Made by a program: the position numbers and the translations under genes. From the NCBI GenBank assembly GCA_023128195.1, contig JAGMEL010000387.1:1-10427 (forward strand): 10,427 nt of DNA. Direction: 5' to 3'. This DNA is from Caldifarciminota bacterium. GTDB lineage: Bacteria; Hydrothermota; Tepidihabitantia; SM23-42. Positions 1-6,600 of this stretch are shown in pieces (within the stretch, counting starts at the first letter, position 1; each line of letters starts with the position of its first letter). The notes beneath the pieces were generated by a model that was given only the letters and a program-made list of their open reading frames with translations, was not told the DNA's origin and ran no database searches.

Positions 1-36
1 AATCTTGCAAAAAGCGTAACTGTTGAGTAGGTATAT

Positions 37-681
37 TTGAAAATCGACAAATTAAGACGCGATCAACTGAGGTTACGTAAAAAGGTGTGTGTGAAAAAGT
101 TAAAACATAAAGTTAATTATATTGCTGGTGCAGATGTTGCAGTTACGTCTGATTATTTGATCGGTTGCATCGGGATCTTCATATTTCCTTCATTAGAACT
201 AATCGAGCAGAAAAACGGGCAAGCACGGAATAATATTCCTTATATTCCTGGATTCCTGTCATTTCGCGAAATACCGGTACTTATGAAGTGCTACAAGAAA
301 CTAAAAAACAAACCTGATCTCATCCTCGTTGATGGACAGGGCATTGCTCATCCTCGTCGTCTTGGTCTTGCTACACATTTAGGTATTATATTGAATAAGC
401 CAACAATCGGGTGCGCCAAATCGCATCTTTTTGGAGATTATGAAATGCCTGATGATCCTAAAGGGTCCTATGCATTGATAAAAGATAGGCAAGAAACAAT
501 AGGGTTGGTTTTAAGAACAAAAGATAGTGTCAGACCTCTTTTTGTTTCACCCGGGCATCTTGTGGATGCTGAAGATTGTCGCAAGTATGTGATGCAATCG
601 TTAACTAAATATCGAATTCCTGAGCCGATAAGGTATGCTCATAAAACAGCAGGGGAAAGGGCGAGGAGGTTTGATGTCTGA
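37..681 (+). CDS. nfi: Endonuclease V (deoxyinosine 3'-endonuclease)
   Basis: Endonuclease V starts repair of deaminated adenine by nicking the DNA strand at the second phosphodiester bond 3' of deoxyinosine, using Mg2+. The 214-residue product has the family's usual length (about 210-230) and its motifs in order: GADVA with metal-binding Asp33; YIPGFLSFRE (69-78), the strand-separating wedge plus catalytic Glu78; DGQGIAHPRRLGLATHLG (99-116) with catalytic Asp99; GCAKS (125-129) with Lys128; and VSPGH near 170. All three acidic metal ligands are present, so it should be active. Translation starts at TTG: an in-frame TAG at 28-30 excludes anything further upstream, and an AGTAGG Shine-Dalgarno-like sequence sits at 26-31. 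The last 8 bases overlap the next gene in another frame, so the two are probably translationally coupled. No promoter is visible in the 36 bases upstream, and the gene is probably internal to an operon entering from the left. Confidence 0.96.
   Translation: MKIDKLRRDQLRLRKKVCVKKLKHKVNYIAGADVAVTSDYLIGCIGIFIFPSLELIEQKNGQARNNIPYIPGFLSFREIPVLMKCYKKLKNKPDLILVDGQGIAHPRRLGLATHLGIILNKPTIGCAKSHLFGDYEMPDDPKGSYALIKDRQETIGLVLRTKDSVRPLFVSPGHLVDAEDCRKYVMQSLTKYRIPEPIRYAHKTAGERARRFDV
664..670 (+). promoter_or_regulatory. Shine-Dalgarno site that sets the galT start
   Basis: AGGAGGT lies inside the 3' end of the endonuclease V gene, 3 bases before the ATG at 674. It is the best ribosome-binding sequence I noticed in the window. 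It favours 674 over an in-frame ATG at 635, which would add 13 residues (MLIKQQGKGRGGL) before the conserved N-terminus. Confidence 0.8.
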
Positions 682-1684
682 AGTAAGAAGAGATATTGTT
701 ACTGATACATGGGTAATTATCGATATTGAGAATGATACAATACAGAAGATACCTGCAGACATTCCCAAGTTAACAAATAATTGCCCGTTTTGTGAAGGTC
801 AGGAAAGCCGTACGCCAAATGAAATCTATGCAATCAGGGATAATACTCCACCCGACAAACCGGGGTGGAAGGTTCGGGTTATTCCTAATATAAGACCAAT
901 TTTAAGGATTGAAGGCGAACTCGAAAAAGTTGGTGTCGGTGTATATGATATGGTAAGTGGTGTAGGTGCCAATGAGGTGATTATCGAGACACCTGAACAT
1001 ATTGTCAATTTTTTTGAGCTTTCTGAAGAGCAGATTGGACTGAGTTTAAATACATATCGCATAAGGATTGAAGATCTTCATAAAGACAAAAGATTAAGAT
1101 ATATACTTATTTTCAGGAATCACGGTCGCCGTGCTGGTGCATCAACTATTGCTCATGCCCATTCTGAACTCATTGCGTTACCGGCAACTCCAATACGAAT
1201 TAAACAGAAACTTGAAGGCGCACGTCAGTATTACGAATATAAAGAACGGTGTCTTTTTTGTGATATAATTCAGCAGGAAATAGAAATGGCTGATAGACTT
1301 GTCTTCCAGAGTGATAGGTTTGTTGTAATAACTCCTTATGCTTCAAGATTTCCATTTGAAATTCTGATTATCCCTAAACGCCATTGTTATAGTTATCAAC
1401 TGATTGAAAAATCCGAAATTGCCGATCTTGCAAATGTTTTAAAGAAAATTTGTAAGGCAATATACCATGTTCTTAATGACCCTCCGTATAATTTAGTTCT
1501 TAATGACAGCCCAAATCTTTTACCTAAATTAAACTATTGGAAAACTATAAAGAATGATTATCACTGGCATATTGAGATTACACCCCGTATATATAGGAGA
1601 ACAGGGTTTGAATTAGGTACAAGTTTTTACATTAATCGTTTTGCACCAGAAAAGGCAGCAAGTATCCTGCGTTCAAATTTATGA
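674..1684 (+). CDS. galT: GalT-type hexose-1-phosphate uridylyl/nucleotidyltransferase
   Basis: GalT (HIT superfamily, two HIT domains) swaps UMP between UDP-glucose and galactose-1-phosphate through a covalent uridylyl-histidine intermediate in the Leloir pathway. The 336-residue product starts 'MSEVRRDIVTDTWVII'. CPFC gives Cys37 and Cys40; with His109 (TPEH) and His161 these match the four zinc ligands of E. coli GalT. The active-site segment is GASTIAHAHSE (His161-Ala-His163-Ser-Glu165), with His163 as the expected nucleophile. A second CLFC, the 'YHWHIEITPR' block and the C-terminal 'FELGTSFYIN' signature complete the family. The residue after the histidine triad is normally Gln (HPHxQ or HSHSQ); here it is Glu165. 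Related family members act as ADP-glucose:phosphate adenylyltransferases, so the true nucleotide and sugar are uncertain, and no galK or galE is in the window. It overlaps endonuclease V by 8 bases and the HAD gene by 4. Confidence 0.9.
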   Translation: MSEVRRDIVTDTWVIIDIENDTIQKIPADIPKLTNNCPFCEGQESRTPNEIYAIRDNTPPDKPGWKVRVIPNIRPILRIEGELEKVGVGVYDMVSGVGANEVIIETPEHIVNFFELSEEQIGLSLNTYRIRIEDLHKDKRLRYILIFRNHGRRAGASTIAHAHSELIALPATPIRIKQKLEGARQYYEYKERCLFCDIIQQEIEMADRLVFQSDRFVVITPYASRFPFEILIIPKRHCYSYQLIEKSEIADLANVLKKICKAIYHVLNDPPYNLVLNDSPNLLPKLNYWKTIKNDYHWHIEITPRIYRRTGFELGTSFYINRFAPEKAASILRSNL

Positions 1685-2364
1685 TAAAGGCAGTAATCTT
1701 CGATTTAGATAATACCCTGGTCGATTTTATGGCGATGAAGGATGCTGCTATTGAGTCTGCTGTATTGGCAATGACGGATGCTGGTTTAAAAATTCCAAAA
1801 CAAAAAGCAAAGGAGAAAATATACAAAATCTATGATGAAGAGGGAATTGAAGATCAAAAGGTTTTTGATAAATTTTTAACAAAAGAATTTGGAAATATTG
1901 ATTACCGAATTCATGCAGCTGGTATCATTGGTTATCGTCGTGCCCGTGAAGCAGCGTTGGTATTATATCCGCATGTTCATTTAACACTCATGGAACTGGT
2001 TAAACGTGGGCTAAAGCTTGCTGTGGTTAGCGATGCTCCAAGACTGCAGGCATGGCTCAGATTATGTCAGTTAAATCTTCATCACATATTTGATGTTGTT
2101 ATAACGTATGAAGATACAAACAAAAGGAAGCCAGATCCCGAGCCTTTTAAAAACGCTCTGCAACAATTACAGATTGAGGCAGAAGAGGCAATTATGGTTG
2201 GCGATTGGGCAGAACGCGATATTGTTGGAGCCAAACTTATAGGGATGAAAACAGTTTTTGCGCGCTATGGAGATAGATTTGATACAGTAAATTCAGGAGC
2301 CGACTATGAGATCGATGATGTTATTAAGATTCTGGATATAGTGGATGAGCTGTCAACGAAATGA
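1681..2364 (+). CDS. HAD-superfamily (subfamily IA) phosphatase
   Basis: This 227-residue haloacid dehalogenase-like hydrolase probably dephosphorylates a small phosphorylated metabolite in the cytoplasm; the substrate cannot be told from sequence. All four HAD motifs are present: I, FDLDNTLVD (nucleophile Asp8 and acid/base Asp10); II, VVSDAP; III, the Lys in KRKPDPEPF; IV, GDWAERD, for Mg2+ binding. The stretch between motifs I and II (about residues 15-90) is the helical cap of class I enzymes. Length and motif spacing fit the archaeal/thermophile-type group of HAD-IA phosphatases. Its ATG overlaps the galT stop as ATGA with no clear Shine-Dalgarno, so translation is probably coupled to galT, which suggests, but does not prove, a sugar-phosphate substrate. 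Phosphoglycolate phosphatase or pyrophosphatase are other annotations such proteins receive. Confidence 0.88.
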   Translation: MIKAVIFDLDNTLVDFMAMKDAAIESAVLAMTDAGLKIPKQKAKEKIYKIYDEEGIEDQKVFDKFLTKEFGNIDYRIHAAGIIGYRRAREAALVLYPHVHLTLMELVKRGLKLAVVSDAPRLQAWLRLCQLNLHHIFDVVITYEDTNKRKPDPEPFKNALQQLQIEAEEAIMVGDWAERDIVGAKLIGMKTVFARYGDRFDTVNSGADYEIDDVIKILDIVDELSTK

Positions 2365-2461
2365 ATAATTGCGATAATTTTTCGTTTGTCGTTATAAGGC
2401 GTAGCAGCCCGTATGGTCTTACGGCATAGTTGTATGGTAAAAAAATGTGTAAATCGGTTCG

Positions 2462-2495
2462 CGGTTGCGAAAAGCGAAACGGTTTCGTACAACCG
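2462..2495 (+). repeat. Bulged hairpin just upstream of the DUF523 gene
   Basis: CGGTTGCGAAA (2462-2472) pairs with TTTCGtaCAACCG (2483-2495): 11 base pairs with a 2-base bulge (TA, 2488-2489) and a 10-base loop. It ends 14 bases before the ATG at 2510 and is followed by AATATTTTTT, so it could be an attenuator, weak terminator, mRNA-stabilising stem or protein site. It lies in the 145-base gap 2365-2509. That gap also holds a smaller inverted repeat, CCGTA (2409-2413) with TACGG (2420-2424). A weak promoter reading (TTGCGA, 17 bases, TACAAC, 2465-2493) overlaps the hairpin but matches only 4 of 6 at each box. Confidence 0.55.
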
Positions 2496-2509
2496 AATAT
2501 TTTTTGAGA

Positions 2510-2875
2510 ATGGAAAAAATTTTAGTTAGTGCTTGTCTGCTTGGTGTAAATTGTCGCTATGATGGCAAAAACGCGTATCGTAAAAAGGTTGTTGCATTGT
2601 TAAAAAATAATTATGTAATATTTGCTTGTCCTGAGCAACTTGGTGGTCTTACCACGCCAAGGGTTAGGAATGAAATAAAGGGGAAAAAAGTTATAAACGA
2701 TATCGGTATTGATGTAACAGATAATTTTTATCGGGGAGCGAGAGAATTTGTGGCATTAGCTAAGATGTTTGGCATAAAGAGATTGATTTTGAAAAGCAAG
2801 AGTCCATCTTGCGGGAAGAATGGTATTGTCACGCAATTATTGCCAAAGGGTTTAAAAGTTGAGTATATAAAATGA
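2510..2875 (+). CDS. DUF523 family protein, short form (TudS-like)
   Basis: The 121-residue product carries the DUF523 signature: KILVSACLLGVNCRYDG (3-19), FACPEQLGGLTTPR (38-51), a DVT..F.RGA block (68-77) and KSKSPSCG (95-102). Cys9, Cys15, Cys40 and Cys101 are the conserved cysteines. The DUF523 family includes the thiouracil desulfidase TudS, which uses conserved cysteines to hold a [4Fe-4S] cluster, so a cytoplasmic Fe-S sulfur-removing role is possible but inferred. The start at 2510 puts the family N-terminus at residue 3; an upstream in-frame ATG at 2465 would add 15 unconserved residues and lies inside the hairpin. The usual 'YDGTFSGKL.PGDG' stretch after SPSCG is missing: SPSCG runs straight into KNGIVTQLL, making this shorter than the roughly 140-150 residues usual for the family. 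The stop overlaps the next ATG as ATGA. Confidence 0.87.
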   Translation: MEKILVSACLLGVNCRYDGKNAYRKKVVALLKNNYVIFACPEQLGGLTTPRVRNEIKGKKVINDIGIDVTDNFYRGAREFVALAKMFGIKRLILKSKSPSCGKNGIVTQLLPKGLKVEYIK

Positions 2876-3480
2876 TTGTATTTTTTATTATACTACAGCT
2901 ATTACCAGCAAAAGAATTTATAGTTTATGAGACGAATGATAAGGGTAAGATGGGTAAGATGGATATTACCTCAGAAAAAGATAGTATTGGATATCATGTT
3001 ATTTATAGATGGGAGCGAATCCTTGAAGTGGTGTTCGATAGCCTTGATATGAGCACATTATACGTGAAAAAAATTGTAGATGATAAAGTAGAACTGGAAA
3101 TTTCAAAGGCAAAGGATTTTAAGGTTTATTTTAAAGGTAAAAGACATACATATAAAGATGTTGGTGCTGTGTATGACCGTCATGCAATTGAATTTGCCCT
3201 CAGAGGTTTTAAATATAGTAAAGATTTCAAAGAGACTATTCGTTTCCATGTGCCGGAATTTATGATTATTAATGCTGAGATAAAAGTCATCGGTGAAGAA
3301 ATTGTTTCAGGACCAATTGGAGAAATTATGTGCTGGAAGGTTGAAATGAAACCAAAGGTTTTGTTCTTCAGTTGGAAATTTTATTTTTGGATTGAAAAAG
3401 ATTATCCGCATCGTTTCATAAGATATGAAGATTCATCAGGAAAGAATAGTATTTTGCTCATAGAATACGAGGAGGCATAG
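2872..3480 (+). CDS. Probable exported DUF3108-like protein of unknown function
   Basis: The product is 202 residues. It begins with a very short hydrophobic stretch (MIVFFIILQLLPA, then KEF), compatible with a minimal signal peptide though lacking an N-terminal positive charge. The rest is rich in alternating beta-type segments. The 'FIVYETNDKGKMG' start, the central 'HRHA-like' YDRHAIEFALRG and the closing 'WKFYFWIEKDYPHRFIRYE ... ILLIEYE' resemble DUF3108-type envelope proteins, which are beta-rich and found in the periplasm of Gram-negative bacteria. Similarity is by general pattern, so the family call is tentative. No catalytic motif is visible. The ATG overlaps the DUF523 stop by 4 bases, indicating coupled translation; no Shine-Dalgarno stands out. 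It is the last gene of the left-hand run. Confidence 0.7.
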   Translation: MIVFFIILQLLPAKEFIVYETNDKGKMGKMDITSEKDSIGYHVIYRWERILEVVFDSLDMSTLYVKKIVDDKVELEISKAKDFKVYFKGKRHTYKDVGAVYDRHAIEFALRGFKYSKDFKETIRFHVPEFMIINAEIKVIGEEIVSGPIGEIMCWKVEMKPKVLFFSWKFYFWIEKDYPHRFIRYEDSSGKNSILLIEYEEA

Positions 3481-3486
3481 TCAGCC

Positions 3487-3510
3487 CCGCTCTTTTACAG
3501 AAAAAGAGGG
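3487..3510 (+). terminator. Possible weak intrinsic terminator of the left-hand operon
   Basis: CTCTTTT (3490-3496) pairs with AAAAGAG (3502-3508) around a 5-base loop. CC (3487-3488) and GG (3509-3510) extend the stem past a bulged G. The stem starts 7 bases after the stop at 3480. A short T run (TTTTT, 3519-3523) follows about 8 bases after the stem rather than directly, and the stem is AT-rich, so termination efficiency is doubtful. Confidence 0.4.
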
Positions 3511-3526
3511 ATGCTCAATTTTTCAA

Positions 3527-3542
3527 CTAAATCAAGATTTAG
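3527..3542. repeat. Perfect inverted repeat, possible operator
   Basis: CTAAATC (3527-3533) and GATTTAG (3536-3542) are exact inverted copies separated by AA, making a 16-bp dyad. The 2-base gap is too tight for the full stem as RNA but suits a dimeric DNA-binding protein. It lies about 95 bases upstream of the -35 box of the peptidase promoter. No regulator gene is in the window. Confidence 0.4.
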
Positions 3543-3596
3543 GAAAAATCGGCATAAACAGTCCGCACGAGAAACCATAGAAATTTCTGTAATCGA

Positions 3597-3627
3597 GAGA
3601 GCTCGGAAATAATTTTTCAGAGCTTTC
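3597..3627. repeat. Inverted repeat directly upstream of the peptidase promoter
   Basis: GAGAGCTC (3597-3604) pairs with GAGCTTTC (3620-3627), eight pairs including one G-T. After one mismatch (3605/3619), GAAA (3606-3609) pairs with TTTC (3615-3618). The dyad ends 9 bases before the -35 box at 3637, a position where an activator or repressor could act. The rest of 3481-3636 shows only a 10-bp palindrome (AGAAATTTCT, 3579-3588) and no convincing gene. Confidence 0.45.
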
Positions 3628-3636
3628 AGTTGTAGC

Positions 3637-3664
3637 TTGACATTTATTCTATATTCAATATAAT
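3637..3664 (+). promoter_or_regulatory. Consensus sigma70-type promoter for the C25 peptidase gene
   Basis: TTGACA (3637-3642) and TATAAT (3659-3664) both match the bacterial housekeeping consensus 6 of 6, with a 16-base spacer. Transcription would be expected to start near 3671-3672, only 4-5 bases before the ATG at 3676. There is no room for a Shine-Dalgarno sequence, so the message would be leaderless or nearly so. Confidence 0.8.
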
Positions 3665-3675
3665 TTTAATAATAT

Positions 3676-6600
3676 ATGAGAAGGCTATTGTTAATCAATA
3701 CAGCGTTTTTTTTGTCAATTCCATTAAGTTTTTTATTCTCCAATGTTATTTACGATGTTCCCGTAGAGGATATCCAATATAGTATAGTAACAACAAAGGG
3801 GTTTGATCGAATAATTATTTCTGGTTCATTTTCGCCCTTTGAACCGGGAAGTCCAGAACTGCCCGTGATTACTTTTAATTATCTCTTACCGCAAAATCAT
3901 AAATTGAGAGAAGTTGAAATTTTGGATGAGGAGTGGCAAAAAATTCCCGGTAATTTCTATATTTATCCAAAACAAAAAGAGATGGTTATATTCGAAGATT
4001 TTGAGTTTACTGATCCAGACCTCAAGGTTTATACTTCACGTGCGTCATTCCCAAAGGATGTCCTTGTTAGCTCAAATTCCGGTAGTATTAGAGGGTATCG
4101 TATTGGTCAATTTGGCATTGCCCCGTTTAAATATTTCCCCAGTACAGGGCAGCTTTACATATTGAATAAATTGGTTGTCAGGCTCGAAACAACAGATAGT
4201 GAACCTTGTGTATTTCCTAAACGTCAAACTAATCTTGCCAAAAATATTGTTGACCGAATACTTTCATGTATGGTTGTTAATAAATCATTGATAAATGATG
4301 TGGGTGTGATGCCACCCTTTTATATCGAAGAAAATATTAAAGATTTGAATCCTACTGATTTGCCATCTCTTTTCGGCGCGCCAGTAGATTTACTCATTAT
4401 CACAACACATTCACAGTTTGAGTCATATAGAGATTTTGCATGTCTGAAAAAGATTCTCGGCTACAATACTGAGGTAAAAACATTATCCTGGATTAGACAA
4501 CATTATCAGGGTGTTGACAATGCTGAACGGATAAGAAACTTCATAAAAGACGCAGTCGAAAACTGGGGTGTGATTTACGTTTTAATGGGCGGTGATGTTC
4601 CTGAAATACCAACAAGGTGGGTTTGGATGACTCCGTTGTTTGGTTATTGGCCTGTTCATACTGTGACAGATCTGTACTTCTCTGATCTTGATGGTAACTG
4701 GAATTTTGATGGTGATGAAAAATTTGGTGAGGTAGAAGATTCCTTAGATCTTTATCCTGATGTATTTGTTGGACGTTTACCGACAAACCACAATTCTGAG
4801 GTCTGTGATTATGTTGATAAAATTAATTCATATTTGCATCCAGTAAATACAGATATTCAGATTAAGACACTATTCTTCACTTCAGATTTTGATGTATCTG
4901 GTGATGCATATGCAATGGCGTTAAGATTAGCTGACCATCTTCCGCCGTGGTTTATTACAAGTTTTCTGAATGAGAAACCTCTTGAGGAATTAGAGGATTC
5001 CATAAATTCTGGATTTGGGATTGTTGCTGGATTGGGACATGGTAATGTGAATCTTATAAGGGTTCGCAATAGCCCGAGGGAAGATGCAAACAACTTCTTT
5101 TTTGATTCCCTGACTAATACAGACAGCTATGCAATGATGTTTGTGATTACATGTTATACTAATTCGTTCCAGTCAGATTGTCTCAGCAAACATTGGATAT
5201 TGAACCCTCATGGTGGCGGAATTGGTTATATTGGACCAACAGATTTTAGCGAAGCATATCTTCATGAGCAATATACTAATAGACAGCTTGATTCACTTTT
5301 TAGTTTTCCTTTATCTGCAGTTTTGGCAAAATCAAAAATTCCTTTTATTTCAGTAGCCAATTTGGATAACCCATATCGGTTATACCAATTTTCTCTTGCA
5401 TACCTGGGTGATCCAACATTGACCTTATGGGATAGTATACCATTAAATTATAATACAATAGATATTACACCAGATACACTTTATGTAGGTTCTGATACAG
5501 TTACTGTTAATATAGAGCCACTAGCCCCTTTTAAAGTTGTCTTTTTTAAAGAGGGTGAAATCTTTAAATGGGATTCTGCAGGTGCAGGTGTATTACAGAG
5601 TGGTATAAATACTGAGTCCCCGGGTTATCTGAAGTATACAGTAATGAGTGATGGCTATATTTCTTATACAGACTCTATTGTGGTTGAGCCTGGTAATCCT
5701 TATCTTGTTTATGATGATCATACGATTCTGGATACAATGCAAAATGGGAATGGTGTTATAAACCCGGGTGAAGATATTTATTTGTATTTAACATTAAAAA
5801 ACAATGGTGGTTTAGCAGCGACTGGGATTCGTGGACAGGTATGCTGTTCGGATAGTTTACTTACAATGATAAAGGATACAGCATTATTTACAGATATTAG
5901 CCCTGGAGAAAGCGGCGTGAGTCTTACACCATTCTACTTTCAAATTTCGGATTTTATGCCGGATGAGTATTCATTTAATTTTGAGGTTATAATGAATTAT
6001 TCTGCAGTACAGAGTAATGATAGTTTCCAGATAATAGGTTTAGCGCCCGTGCTGGTTCATTTTACCCAGGAGTTTAATTTATCTGGCGATACAATTAATA
6101 TTTTACCATATTTAGCGAATAATGGCCACGCTTGTGCAGATTCAGTTTATGGATTGATCAGTTCATATTCAGATACGGTTGTGGTGATTGATAGTATGGT
6201 AGATTTTCCGCTTATTACTGCCAATTCGATAGTTTCTTCTGAACCAGATTCCTTTAAGATTTATCTCAATTATCCGGGTTCTTTGGTTAGATATAAATTT
6301 AGTGTATTTAATCAGGGGTTAAATATTTTTAATCGAGAGATTATTTTGGATACACCTGTTGCACCTGGTTCTTTATGGGCATATGGTATGAAGAATGCGG
6401 TTGTGCTTGAGTGGTCTACGGTTTCTGGCGCAGTTGGTTATCGTGTGTACCGTGCCTTAGATTATGAAGGTAATTATAGATTTTTAAACAATCATTTAGA
6501 ACCTATATGCTATTTAGAGGATTTTGATGTTCAGCCTGAACAGGATTATTATTATTATGTAGAGGCAGTTGATTCATCGATGAATCAAGGGGGGTCGTCA

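Noticed and set aside
1..30. Possible last codons of an upstream gene (frame 1 reads NLAKSVTVE then TAG)
   Set aside because: Nine codons are too few to support a call, and the other two forward frames also end by chance at 17-19 and 24-26.
635..673. Longer galT starting at ATG 635
   Set aside because: The extra residues are translated from the other frame of endonuclease V, and AGGAGGT is correctly placed for 674 only.
2399..2430. tRNA or other structured RNA gene in the HAD-DUF523 gap
   Set aside because: The CCGTA/TACGG stem is only 5 bp and no cloverleaf or known riboswitch pattern can be built around it.
37..3480. A defence or mobile-element cluster including endonuclease V
   Set aside because: No transposase, integrase, phage, toxin or CRISPR feature accompanies it; the genes look like ordinary housekeeping functions.
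3511..3612. Small open frame of 33 codons starting at ATG 3511 in the intergenic region
   Set aside because: GAGGG abuts the ATG with no spacing, the peptide is unremarkable, and the frame runs through inverted repeats that explain the region better.
4541..5093. Minus-strand open frames of about 80 codons inside the peptidase gene
   Set aside because: They lie wholly opposite well-conserved catalytic-domain coding sequence and have no family features; they are shadows.
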